A DNA stretch of 64,000 nt from Halichondria panicea (GCF_963675165.1 NC_087379.1:7408339-7472338), one strand, 5' to 3'. Shown: positions 10,453-21,971, counted from the stretch's first letter. The notes: generated by a model from the letters alone, not told the origin. Program-made: numbers and translations.

Positions 10453-10587
10453 TTCTAGCAGTTTTTAAAGCCTACATGTAGCTTGTAGGCTCTTTGACAG
10501 GGAATATTTGTGTGGGTAGTCACATGCCTTCCAACCCATATTTGGTATAGTGGTCAGGTTGGACACACACACACACACACACACACA

Positions 10588-11059
10588 GTGCCCTCCATCG
10601 AGCTGCTCAGAGACAAGACCTGGCGACAGTGGTGTGTCTAATCAGACTAGGGGCTGACCCTCACGGATAAGGTGAGCACCCTCACCCCCAGGTGCACAAA
10701 AATAATGACAGAGACAACCCTAGACACAGCTCCATCTCTTCTCGACGATATGTGCCAGTATCAGGCAATCCGTGAGGAGTAGGTCGTACAGGGGAGAAAG
10801 GTGTCTCCCAAATTAGAAGACATGGTGAGCACCCTCCCCCCAGGTTCATTGCCAACAGACACTGGTAACCAACACCATCTCTTCACCCCCCCCCCCCCCC
10901 ACAGCCTGAGTCCAGTGAGGTGGTGAAGAGGATGATTTAGTGTCTCTCTCTGGTGATGGTTCCCTCCCTCCGGACACTCTGGAGCACCTCACACCAGAAC
11001 TACTCACTAGGATAGAGCCAAGTGTCATCACTGCTGCCATAGCAACACGCAAGACACAG
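10588..11059 (+). pseudogene. BTB-gene relics, unit 3
   Basis: The S-I-E-L-L block at 10588-10675 (with an in-frame stop after WRQWCV) and the 3' exon block at 10905-11059 survive. The BTB-core exons are absent. The 3' block has a two-base insertion (ATGATTTAGTG versus ATGATAGTA) that creates a frameshift and stop after KRMI. This is the most decayed of the units. Confidence 0.65.
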
Positions 11060-11221
11060 GTGAAGGCGTGCTATATAAGAGGTAGAGTTGCACAACATTG
11101 TATTGAAGCTATGCGTTGGATTGATTTAGCTCTTTCCTATTTTTCTCAGTGTAAGCGAATAAGCGCCAACAAAGGAACTATATAATGTACTGTAATGAGT
11201 ATTAGTTATTACCCAGCCAGA

Positions 11222-11269
11222 GTGCAACATGCCATATATTGCTCCAGTGCAATATATGGCATGTTGCAC
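11222..11269. repeat. Perfect palindrome with GTGCAACATGCCAT arms
   Basis: 21-nt arms at 11222-11242 and 11249-11269 around a 6-nt loop. This is the same family as the palindromic element at 8193-8295 and the partial one at about 12098-12180. Confidence 0.85.
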
Positions 11270-11653
11270 GAGGGCGCCTGCAATAAGTAACTTGTTGCCC
11301 AATGACGTTAAACTCGTCTGACTGGTCATATAAATCGTAATAAAAGACATGTTTTTTGAAGGAATTTAGTGTATTCATTAGTTTTGCTGAATTCCATAGT
11401 AATTTTTTTAGGTTTTCTTCCCACTAGTAGTTGTAAAGGTAGTTGCCGAGCGGGAAGCGAGGCGAATAATCGTACTACCTGATTCTGGCCCATGTGGATA
11501 TATTTGTATATATGTCTGCAACGGATGTGGGTTGGGCTCCCCCGGGGGGGCAGTACGAGTCAATAAAGAAGAAAACGATGCGCTAGGGCGTGGCCATTGC
11601 AATGAGCGTGGCATACCGTACCGTACAAGCTAGATCTAGCTAGCTAGCTAGCT

Positions 11654-11794
11654 ATGAACACCCGCTCTTGTAGTGCAAACCGGCGTGCAGCTCTCTCTAC
11701 AGAGCAGCTAGAGAGAAACAGACAACAGGACAGAGACCGAAGAGCCACAGCTAGGCGGCAGCAGTCGGATGAACAAAGGTCAGCTCATAAATTC
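11654..11794 (+). mobile_element. Possible Helitron-type ORF fragment
   Basis: A short open stretch begins MNTRSCSANRRAALSTEQLE and continues with RNRQQDRDRRATARRQQ. Arg/Gln/Glu-rich repeats of this kind are typical of the N-terminal region of Helitron-encoded proteins, but no replication-initiator or helicase motif follows. The frame runs into AT-rich sequence, so at best it is a fragment. The flanks (11340-11653, 11800-12080) show no other gene. Confidence 0.3.
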
Positions 11795-12097
11795 TACTCA
11801 GTAGCACTCCGAACAAAATCATTAGTAATGTTTCCCGTAACTAACAATTCTTACAAGCTATTCTCTTTATTTTATCCTTTTCCACATTATTTGAACTATT
11901 ATGTTCTTCAAAAATTTCATATGATTATTCACCTTCTTCATTATAAATTTCAATCCGAGCTTCCCGCGAGGCGCCTGCGTATATGAATACGTATGCCCTA
12001 GTAGCCTATAAAAGGGACCAACTGAGTATTGTGTGGAATGGGGGGGGGGCATAAGTCCCAAATGGATATCTCTTACTGCATTTACACACAGTGCAAG

Positions 12098-12180
12098 TGC
12101 ATATAATCCAGTGCATTATGCCATATAATGCAGTGCAATATATGGTAGCCATGGCAGTGATGCAACATGCCATATACTGA
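12098..12180. repeat. Diverged palindrome, GTGCAATATATGG family
   Basis: Contains GTGCATTATGCCATATAATG, CAGTGCAATATATGG and GATGCAACATGCCATATACT, the same core words as the palindrome at 11222-11269, but the arms are imperfect. Confidence 0.55.
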
Positions 12181-12417
12181 GGACTGGATTGCTTTGATCT
12201 GCCCAGTCACTGGGCAACAATATAGAATAATCATAATTATAGGTTGAGTGCATAAGTATAATAATATAACATTCATTGTAGCCAGCGCTTAGTAACGCGC
12301 CAGTACGGTACATGTTGTCCAAACAAATACAATTGCAATCAGTACACAGATAATACTTATGTCTACGGTTTGTTTGTGTGTATACTGTACGTAATTATCA
12401 CTTTTCTAATTAAGCAA

Positions 12418-13776
12418 CTACTTCAGTTCTACTTTGTGTATTTGGAAGAGAAGGGTGTCATTTTGTAAATACTTGGGCTCCAGTTCAGTGTGAGCAATGA
12501 ACCTTGCTATTCCCCGCCCCACTCTCCTCTCTCCCTCCCTCACTCTGGCACAACTCGTGTTAGGTGTTCTGTTATCATAGGTGGTTTTGCCTGTTTCATG
12601 ATTCTTGCCATCGACCTGGTCCAGTAGTTGTACTGAAATCACTCCACGAAACGGCCATTTCAAAGAATTGTCAAACTCTCCTCTCATGAAGTACACACCC
12701 ACAGAGACGTGTGTTCCTTTACCAGTGCCCCAGCCATTAGCATCCACTCTGAGACAGATCTTGTAGCCCTGATGGTGGGTGTAGACTGGAGGGGAGTGCC
12801 AAACATCGTCATCTCTCTTTTGCTGTTGGAAGTTGATCATTGTAAGGACAGGAGCATCGAGCGGTTCGGAGTTCACGGTGAGCATATATTGCAATGGCGC
12901 CAATTCGGCATTTTTCGTTCTTAGCTGTATATTCTCTTCTACTAAAGTAGCAATGTCAGCTTGTTGCTTGGTGATTTTTTCTCTTTGTTGTGTAGTCTCA
13001 GCTTGTTGCTTGGCATGACTGGAGGCTAATAGAGAGATGTGTGTGAGTAGGTTCTCTCTCAGGTGTTCTGGCATGTCTTGTTGAGGGAGTTTCACAGCAC
13101 AGCCTACGTGGTGGAAATCACAGTTGATGGTGATCAGGGGGCACTCATCGGCAACATGGCTGTCTATATTCTGACGTTGGATAGTTAAACGACACTGGTT
13201 AGGGCAGGGGACAGGGAAGGACCCAAACACAGGCCAGTGGTTGTTGGTGACATCATCATAGGTAGACTTGTAATCATGGCAGTGCTCACAACTGAATGAT
13301 CGTTTGGGGCATTCCTTAATTTGGTGGACTTGAATGTACCTTCGCTGCTGATGGTTCCCGCAATTATAGATGCAATTGATCTCCACAAACTGACATCCAT
13401 CGAGTTGTTTCTCTGGCTGTGGATCTGTGTTGAGGTACTCATCAAGCTGTCTCAGTTCCCCCGTCCACTCACACCCGTCTTTCTGGTGGCTACAACGAAC
13501 TTTCAAACTGGAGAGCGATTGTTTCAAACTTTTATCGGCAAAACTTGAACTGAATTGCTCGTTGCAAGTTGGGCACGGCTTTTTAATTGCTTTGATGTGC
13601 TCAATACAAGCTTTGCAAAACTTCTTTCCACAGCATGTGACCTGGTGGGGCTCTCGAATGATCTGGAGACAAACTGGACACTCTGACTGGACGTATCGTT
13701 CTGGTGGAGGTTCCACAAACTAACAATCGAATCCTATTATCCTCTTGTCAGCTTGTTGGTGGTTGTTGGCTGCCAT
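12418..13776 (-). pseudogene. TRAF-like RING/MATH gene, copy 4, with early nonsense codon
   Basis: The ancestral ATG is at 13774-13776 (MAANNHQQADKRIIGFDC). Codon 19, GAG in the sister copies, is TAG here (positions 13720-13722). Downstream the frame is open for about 432 codons through the RING finger, TRAF-type fingers, a short coiled coil and a full MATH/TRAF-C domain ending QIHKVELK. No in-frame ATG lies between the stop and the RING; the first downstream methionine is after the zinc fingers. It is therefore either a very recent pseudogene or uses readthrough or a non-AUG start (a GTG lies just after the stop). An assembly or sequencing error is also possible. Confidence 0.8.
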
Positions 13777-14006
13777 TTCTGACTGTTTTGTACTTCTACT
13801 TTTACATTAGCCTCGATTCCAGGCCGCACTGAAGATGTTGAGGTCTTGTGAAGGAGGCTACTTTTACGCATATAGGCTCTTTGACATGTACATGTAGTAT
13901 AGTCACATGCCTTCTTTGATTCAGTAATAAAATTCATTGCTCTGATATGGTTGACACATGGGACGATACTAGGAATGCATGAATACTCCTGACAACAGCC
14001 ACAATG

Positions 14007-14008
<2 letters not shown>

Positions 14009-14076
<68 letters not shown>

Positions 14077-14085
14077 CACACACAG

Positions 14086-14127
<42 letters not shown>

Positions 14128-14134
14128 ACACACA
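14009..14134 (+). repeat. (CA)n microsatellite
   Basis: More than 120 bp of nearly pure CA with two GTCACACACA interruptions, directly upstream of the BTB 5' exon relic. Shorter CA tracts occupy the same place in the other units. Confidence 0.95.
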
Positions 14135-14301
14135 GTGTCCTCCATCGAGCTGCTCAAAGACAAGACCTGGCGACAGTGGCGTGTCTATCAGACTAGGGGC
14201 TGACCCTCTACTCAAGAACACCTTCAACTCGAGCACCACTGACATGCTCGCTCTCAAACACTTTCCTCCAGAGAACTTCACCCCAAAACTGGAGGAGAAA
14301 G
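14135..14301 (+). pseudogene. BTB-gene 5' exon relic, unit 4
   Basis: The best-preserved version of this block: it reads SIELLKDKTWRQWRVYQTRG and then stops. In another frame it reads GADPLLKNTFNSSTTD and MLALKHFPPENFTPKLEEK up to a GT donor at 14302. The frame change suggests a small indel. Its phase-1 end fits the BTB exon at 7577. Confidence 0.5.
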
Positions 14302-14830
14302 GTGACACTACAAACAATGTAACCAGCTCTTTGCTCTATTAGATATTGACATCACTTAAAGTGAGACCAGTGCATGTGTATATACGTATAATGTGCAAGT
14401 ATTATTTTTATGTGGTACAAGTCAAAACAGTGTTTTTTGATCGAATGGCAAATAATTTGTATGTTGGCTACTTGTTCACTGTTAATTGTTTCGGCTCGTG
14501 TGCATTTTTATGTTAATTGCTGCTGTTACCATGGTAGTAATGATGACCCTAATGCACATGCACACAGCCGGCCTAGCCCTTCTCTGGTAAGAGGAAAGTT
14601 GTTGTGTCATGGTCACAGCCATACCTCAAACAAAGTCACAGAACATGACCTATAATTATGTGTACTTCATTACTTGGTTTATTTTTTGTATACAGTGCTA
14701 TAGAAATGTTATTAGCAGTTAATTATGCCATATGGTATGAGGGGGTGGAAGCCTACACAGTATAGAATTCCTTTGTGGCCTAATGCGCATGTGCAGACAA
14801 TTAGATGGGATTCTACCACATGCAATAATT

Positions 14831-17339
14831 ATGGCATTGACTAGTATAGCTGCTGTGACCGTCTCCACGGATGCTCTCCCTCTCAAGATCAGTCCCAGAG
14901 ATGGCAATACATCCCTGCAGTTCCTCAAGGAGTGGATGGCAGCCAACAAGGACTGGCTGGACCAGAAGCTGCTGGAACATGGTAGACCATTGTATATAAA
15001 GCCAGCTGTGAAACTTGTAAATGCTGTATACTTGTTGCTCTGCTGGCTCATAAAATCACATCTAGCTGTATGTTTAATGATTGTATCTGCTATATAGGAG
15101 CCATCTTATTGCAAGGGTTTGATGTGAACGAAGCCATCGACTTCCAAGAAGCTGTACTGCAGTTCAGCCCTGACCTGTGTGACATGTACAGAGGCACCTC
15201 TCCAAGGAACCAAATCCCTGGAACCCAGGTATACTGACATGCATCTCCATGTGTGTGGTTGGCTAATTAACTGCACTGGGTATGAATGTATTAATATTAA
15301 TAGCTGCTTTGAGCCATCTAAATGAATTTCTAATCGTGCATTCCGTATAAATATTAGCAGGATATTAGTTATAGTGTTGGACTGACTTTGCCTATAAAGT
15401 GATGTTGTCACATGATTAGAATTTGATCTGGTTAGCCAAACATGATTGATGATGTGTTTTGATATGCATTCCAAGAAGCAATTTGTCCACACACAAACAG
15501 CTACGTATATGCTAGTGGCTTCAATATAACATGATAAGTTGTGTACCATGTGTACTATGCTCTGTAATTAAGCCCCTCCCCCCCACACACACAGTACGTG
15601 TTCTCGGCCAGTGAGTTCCCCCCACATTACCCCATCCCCCAACACCTTGAGATGGCGTTCCTGCCCGCCCCTCCTCGGAGACTGTTCTTCTGCTGTCTGG
15701 AGGCACCCACCTCGGCAGGAGGGGAGACTTGTCTGGCCGACTACAAGAAAGTCTATGAGACCATGGATCCGAAAATTCGACAAAGTTTTGAAGACAAAGG
15801 AGTGAGTACGTGTAGATAGTGATTGTGTGTGCATGTGGTGTGTGTACAAACTTCCTGTCAGCTGATTTATTAATACATTGTACCATATTAACACAAACAG
15901 ATGAACCACGTGATTACATTGTTGCTGTGTTGTAGGTGATGCATATTCGTAACTATGTGCGACAGAGGAGCTACTTCACAGACCCGTCCATGATGAAGGG
16001 GTGGGAGGCAGTGTTTGGCACCAAAGATCGAGAAGAAGTTGCGCGGGAACTGACAGAGGACCGAATGGAGCACTCGTGGGGAGAGAATGATTCTCTGAGG
16101 ATAGTGAACCGTGTCCCTGCTATAGAGAAGCATCCTCAGTCCGGCCACAAAGTGTGGTTCAATCATTTAATGGTATGTATAGTGATGGTCGCTTGGCCCT
16201 GGCTAGTACTGTATCACCATGGCATTGTACAATCATTGCATGCATAGATCAGGTAATAGCAGGAGCTACATAAACTCCTGGTAATAGGTATGGTGATGAT
16301 TGGGTATACCTTACTAGGTTGGTTTCTGAGTACTGCTACACTTACAGTAGCTAGATTGCGATTTGAAACACTATTGCAATGCAAATATGAAAATTATAAA
16401 TTATACTTGCACTTGCATGAGTGAATTTGTTGTCTGGCAATAATACTCGTTGCAAGTACGCTGCAATCTATCATATCAGTGCTCAGAGGTATTAATTGTG
16501 GATCTAATAAGCTTACCTGTATCATGCAACTATAATACCCCCCCCCCCCCCCCACACACACACACACACACACATACACACACACACACACACACGCACA
16601 CACATATCAGGTATTTCATTGGACCATGTATTATGACGAGCCCTACCGTGTGTACCAGCGCCTGGGGGGTCTCAAACAGCTGCTCTACTCCTGGGTCTTG
16701 TGGGCCGCCAGCTTCTTCTATATCGGACTAAAAGCACCCTCGGCTAAACTGAGCCTTGGTATGAACACTTGCTATGGCGATGGTGCGGCCATACCTTATC
16801 GTACAGTGAGCCACGTTAGAGACACAGTGTGGAAAAACCTTGTGTTCAATCGCTGGAAGCAGGGAGACGTGCTCATGATTGACAACTTCAGGGTCTCTCA
16901 CGGGAGACAGGTAAGAGAGTCTTTGCATGAATCAACCACTCTAGCCTTCTCACTACATGTATGTGTTAGCTCTATACAGTGGAACCTCTACCACCTCCGA
17001 ATAAAGGTCAGTTGCTATAAAACGGCCAGGTCCCAGTTTGTGTACAAAACAACCTCTCAACAAAGGCCACCAAAGGCCAAAACATTGTTCCCCAAAGGTG
17101 TCCGTTATAAAGGTGTTCCACTGTATTTGATTGTGGTGTCACATGTACACTACTGTTACTGGCACTGGTACATAGAGTACGTGATTTAAGCATTGTATAT
17201 AGGATCGATTTCTATGATTCTAGTGAGCCTTTATCAATACTTTGTTGTATTTTCCATTCTGTAGCCTTTCTCTGGCAAGAGGAAGATCGTTGTGTCCTGG
17301 TCTAACCCGATGACAAGACCCAGCCTCATAAGATCCTGA
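14831..17339 (+). CDS. TauD/TfdA-family Fe(II)/2-oxoglutarate dioxygenase, copy B
   Basis: Six exons: 14831-14981, 15098-15228, 15595-15801, 15936-16172, 16611-16910, 17265-17339, again 366 aa and nearly identical to copy A at protein and intron level. It keeps the proximal HLE motif (QHLEMAF), the distal SHGR histidine and the C-terminal KIVVSW strand with its arginines, so it should be catalytically competent. Visible changes are few, for example W to L in the N-terminal MALTSIAAV and P for L in NQIPGTQ. High intron identity points to a recent duplication or gene conversion. No signal peptide, so probably cytosolic or peroxisomal. It lies head-to-head with TRAF copy 4 and is followed within 300 bp by the methyltransferase array. 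Confidence 0.85.
16977..17123. mobile_element. MITE with CAGTGGAACCTCT start, shortened copy
   Basis: Orthologous to the element at 3749-3925 and in the same intron, but with internal deletions (147 bp) and a decayed right end (GGTGTTCCACTG). Its presence in both dioxygenase copies shows insertion before the duplication. Confidence 0.75.
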
Positions 17340-17631
17340 ACCACCATAGACTGATATTTATAACCAGTTGCCGTTTCCATCGTTTTATATTTACACAGCA
17401 ATCATTCATCAATGTGCGTTACATGCTGTACATTGTTTCATGAATTTGTGGTTTCTTATAAGTATGTGGTTAACCTGTGCAGTGTTTGAGGAATTTCAAT
17501 AATTGTACACTAAATTATATGGCTGCCCATATTCATACATAGTGGGGTGACCTAACTTGATCACCTCACACATGAGATCTACACACCCCCAATGCAATGT
17601 TGTCTAGCTTGCTAGGGCAAACAGCTGAACA

Positions 17632-19244
17632 ATGGTCCTACTAGCTGACCTAGTGTATCTCCTCATCTCCCTGTGCTGTGCAATACCAAGTGCTGCATTA
17701 GCAGTGTATGTGAGTGACCTCCTTAAAAACTAAAATAGTTTTCTTATACTGTTTCTCTCTCTTGCTCTCTATATATAGTTTGCATTTTTTATGTGGAATG
17801 GACTGGATCTTCCCATAGGCATTGACGGCCATGCTGACTGGCACACCCCCCCTTTGCTGACCAGCTCCACCCTCGTACACAACGCTCTGTTGCTGCTCAT
17901 CTTCCCAGTACAACACACGTGAGATAAATAATTTTGCTTGAGATCTTCGATCTGCATTGAAGGAAGTAGAATATAAAAACCTGTGGAAGTTAACAACAGC
18001 ATGTACAACTTTCAGTACGTAGTGCAAACACAGTTAATATACTAAGTCGATAATTCCTCCACTTTGCTAGCTACGGTGCACTATTTTAATACCTTATATT
18101 GCTGGCTACCACTATACCCAAACTCTCCCCGGCCCTCCCACAGCTTCACTCTGCGAGGTCCCCTCGACACTCTCCTGCGACTGATGGTTCCTGAACACTA
18201 CAGACGTCCAGTCTACTCTCTCAGTGCTGGCCTGGCACTGGGGCTCACCATGTACCTATGGCAGCCGATGCCTCAACCTGTCTGGACCATCTCAAACACT
18301 ACTGCTGCTAACATCCTCTCAGGTAAATAACTATAATGCAAGTATAAATTCCTGGACAGACTGTTTGTTTGTTTTCTTGTGTATAAACTAGTGTCCTTAT
18401 AATTATAATTACTGACTTGTTTCCAGCAATGTCGATGCTTGGATTTATCGGAATACCCGTAGCAATCAGTAATATGGACCCTCTTGGCCTGGACATTATG
18501 GGCATGAAGAAACCTCTTATAAAGCTACTCGGTTGGTAAGTTTTATCAAATTCTGCCAACTCTGAAGTAGTCTCTATAATTTATGAGTTGCAACTTCTTA
18601 TCTATAAATGTTGTATAGTAAGGACATGTATAGTCATGGCTCTACTGTACTTACAGCAGTTATTTGACTGATTTTTTTCTCACATATGCAGGGAGTCAGG
18701 GGAGAGTCCTCCGGGGGAGGCGGGGCTGGTAGAGACGGGTCTGTATAGACTCGTGAGGCATCCTGCATACACTATGCTGATGGTGGGAATATGGATCACT
18801 CCAACCATGGTCAGTCAAGTAACTTGAGTTAGGAACGTCCCATTTCAAAACAAAAAGTAGCTGTTTGATAGTGCTACAATAAATCATTACTAGTGTGCTT
18901 AGATCAGCGTTTGTTTTCGGGCCCAAATCTTGAAAATCACAATTTTTAGGTGTTTTTTGCTTGTTTTCGTCTAGAGCTACTGGCTGTAAGTTGAGTTAGA
19001 ATTGTCCGAATGCATCTTAGGAAGCTCATAGCTAGCTACTCACTCTGCTTCCCCTCCTCCAACACAGAGTGTGGGCCACCTCCTCTTGTCCTCTGTCTAC
19101 ACACTGTACACGATACTAGCTGTGAAGTACTCGGAGGAGCCAGCACTCGTCAGGGAGATGGGCAAGGCCTACACTGACTACATGGACAGGACTCCTCCTT
19201 TTATACCAGCTCTCACTAAACACAACAAGTCAAAGAGAACATGA
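17632..19244 (+). CDS. Nurim/MddA-like membrane methyltransferase, copy 1
   Basis: Six exons: 17632-17709, 17779-17918, 18144-18322, 18427-18535, 18692-18809, 19068-19244; phases join to 266 aa. About five or six membrane segments: near the N-terminus (LADLVYLLISLCC), then ALLLLIFPV, SAGLALGLTMYLW, MLGFIGIPVAI, and two flanking the segment after Tyr195. The C-terminal half has the signature of the isoprenylcysteine/phospholipid/NnrU methyltransferase superfamily: Arg191-His192-Pro193-x-Tyr195, later GHLL, then SEEPALVREMG and Y-x-x-Y before TPPFIPAL. The placement of YSLSAGLALGLTMYLWQPMP and the VW after it resembles bacterial methanethiol S-methyltransferase (MddA) and nurim. Predicted role: S-adenosylmethionine-dependent methylation in a membrane, substrate unknown. 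It is the first of three tandem copies. Confidence 0.7.
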
Positions 19245-19486
19245 TAGAACTGTCTTTTAAATTTCATTCCAGTCCTATAGGGAGAAATCTATAGTTATCA
19301 TGTCATGGGTTGGTTTAATGGATTTTTGTCAAACTTTAAACTTATTTTACCAAAGTTGATGCATTCTGCATGGTGGCTACTTTATATCCTTTTTCCCTTG
19401 GGTCCAGACAATCCCCTATCGGCGCCCATAAATTGAGCATGCAGTACAATGAGTGTAGGTCCTCTCTACTCTCCCCCCAGTAGGTA

Positions 19487-19905
19487 CTGTGTGTATTCTC
19501 AGCCAGTGAGCTCCCCCCCCCCCACACACACAGTATGTGTTCTCGGCCAGTGAGCTCCCCCACCCCACACACACAGTATGTGTTCTCGGGCAGTGAGCCC
19601 CCCCCACACACACACAGTATGTGTTCTCGGCCAGTGAGCTCCCCCCCCCACACACACAGTATGTGTTCTCGGCCAGTGAGCCCCCCCCCCACACACACAG
19701 TATGTGTTCTCGGCCAGTGAGCTCCCCCCCCACACACAGTATGTATTCTCGGCCAGTGAGCCCCCCCCCACACACACAGTATGTGTTCTCGGCCAGTGAG
19801 CTCCCCTCGTTCTTCCCCATCTCTCGACACCTTGAGATGGCGTTGAGACCTAGCTGTGTCTGGCTGACTACAATAAAATACACAATGGATGGATTCAGGC
19901 AAATG
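19487..19905 (+). repeat. Minisatellite grown from a dioxygenase exon-3 relic
   Basis: Eight copies of a roughly 40-bp unit, each holding TATGTGTTCTCGGCCAGTGA plus a C-run and CACACACAG. The unit equals the intron-exon junction of the dioxygenase exon at 2349 (CACACAG then TACGTGTTCTCGGCC). After the last unit the relic continues through CACCTTGAGATGGCGTT, the HLEMA codons, to a decayed end near a GTGAGTG donor. The relic lacks the middle of the exon. It is the same relic as at 21972-22086, where only one unit exists. Confidence 0.85.
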
Positions 19906-20255
19906 AGTGAGTGTTTATTGTGTGATAATAATATTATGTACTAACTTCTGATTTATGCACTGGTAATTAGTATGATGAATATGTTTTCAAGTTCCTTTCG
20001 ACAACACCGAGTCGCACAAGATAATTATAACTAGCTGCATTTTCCTATAATTATATGTCAGCAATTATATCACGTTTGTGTATTATTTTGTGGTTTTTAA
20101 AAGTATGTACGTACACTTTTTGTGGAATATTCCGACTTATTATGGCTGCCAATAATTATAATATTCATAGTTAATTATTATGGTTGACCTATATTTACAC
20201 ATGGTCACATGAGCTAGAACACATATCCTTTTGTCTCATAGCAAGGAGCTGAACA
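19906..20255. other. Intergenic region between methyltransferase copies 1 and 2
   Basis: AT-rich spacer containing shared words with the spacer 22087-22409 (for example CAACACCGAGTCGCACAAGA). No gene seen. It probably includes the promoter of copy 2. Confidence 0.5.
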
Positions 20256-21730
20256 ATGGTCCTAGTAGCTGACCTAGTGTATCTCCTCATCTCCCTGTGC
20301 TGTGCAATACCAAGTGCTGCATCGATACTCTATGTGAGTGACTCCCTCATGCTTAACTGACAGCTATACCAAACGCCAATTTTTTTTCTCGGTCTACGTA
20401 CATATGCAGTTTTCGTGTTTTATGTGGAATGGACTGGATCTCCCCATAGGCATTGACGGCCATGCTGACTGGCACACCCCCCCTTTGCTGACTAGCTCCA
20501 CCCTCTTACACAACGCTCTGTTGCTACTCATCTTCCCAGTACAACACACGTGAGATAATTAAATAATGCCTTGAGGCTTTTTGATAGAATGTGTTTGGAT
20601 TTGTAACTACTAAGTGGCCATGAATTGAACAACTGCATTACCAACTTTTCAGACGTCAATTTCTAACTTTTCAGTTTCAGTTTCAACATAACATGTTCAG
20701 ATTTCCTTCCCAACTTGTTATGAACTCTACCCCCCCCCGCCCCCCACAGCTTCACTCTGCGAGGCCCCCTCAATACTCTACGACTGATGGTACCTGAACA
20801 CTACAGACGTCCAGTCTACTCCCTCAGTGCTGGCCTGGCACTGGGGCTCACCATGTACCTATGGCAGCCGATGCCTCAACCTGTCTGGACCATCTCAAAC
20901 ACTACTGTTGCTAATATCGTCTCAGGTGAATGTACTTGTTTGTTAGTTTCTTGCACATGTATCATAACTCCATGCAGCTGTGTCGCTGATCGGGTTCCTA
21001 GGAGCACCTATAGCTATCAATAATATGGACCCTTTTGGTTTGAACATCTTTGGTGTGAGGAAGCCTCTTCTAAAACTACTTGGCTGGTAAGTTTTATATA
21101 TACAGCAGTCTTTATAAGTAATTATTAAGAACGTACATCGATCTGTACTGAGCATTATCTCACAGGGAGTCAGGGGGTGGTCCTCTGGGGGAGGCGGGGC
21201 TGATAGAGACAGGTCTGTATGGACTCGTGAGGAACCCTCAATACAGTATGATAATGATGGGAATATGGATCACTCCAACCATGGTCAGTCAAGTAATTTG
21301 AGTTAATAACGTCCCATTTCAAAACAAAAAGTAGCTGTTTGATAGTGCTACAATAAATCATTACTAGTGTGCTTAGATCAGCGTTTGCTTTCGGGCCCAA
21401 ATCTTGAAAATCACAATTTTTATATTATAAGTGGGTGTTTGCTCGTTTTCATCTAGAGCTACTGGCTGTAAGTTGAGTTAGAATTGTCCTAATTTCAGAA
21501 AGCATCTTAAGAAGCTCATAGCTACTCACTCTGCTTCCCCTCCTCCAACACAGAGTGTAGGCCACCTCCTCTTGACCTCTGTCTACACACTGTACGTGAT
21601 ACTAGCTGTGAAATACTCGGAGGAGCCTGCACTCGTCAGGGAGATGGGCAAGGCCTACACTGACTACATGGACAGGACTCCTCCTTATATACCAGCTCTC
21701 ACTAAACACAACAAGTCAAAGAGAACATGA
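20256..21730 (+). CDS. Nurim/MddA-like membrane methyltransferase, copy 2
   Basis: Six exons: 20256-20333, 20410-20549, 20750-20925, 20978-21086, 21166-21283, 21554-21730, giving 265 aa (one codon fewer than copy 1 in exon 3). Same membrane pattern and C-terminal SEEPALVREMGKAYTDYMDR. The methyltransferase motif reads RNPQY instead of RHPAY, so the superfamily histidine is Asn. This may alter activity or substrate, or the site may tolerate it. Exon 2 begins FSCFMWNG rather than FAFFMWNG. Splice sites are intact and there is no stop, so the gene looks functional. Confidence 0.7.
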
Positions 21731-21971
21731 TAGAACTGTCTTTTAAATTTCATTCCAGTCCTATAGGGAGAAATCATGTCATGGGTTGGTTTAATGGATT
21801 TTTGTCAAACTTCAAAACTTATTTTACCAAAGTTGATGCATTCTGCATGGTGGCTACTTTATACCCTTTTTCCCTTGGGTCCAGACAATCCTCTATTGGC
21901 GCCCATAAATTGAGCATGCAGTACAGTGAGTGTAGGTCCTCTCTACTCTCCCCAGTAGGTAGGTACTGTGT

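Noticed and set aside
11654-11986. A 110-codon gene starting MNTRSCSANRR
   Set aside because: Only the first about 45 residues look protein-like; the rest is AT-rich and without a domain, so it is listed as a possible transposon fragment only.
19342-19902. Minus-strand frame with repeated GREHILCVWGG
   Set aside because: Antisense reading of the minisatellite; no splice sites, start context or domain supports a gene.
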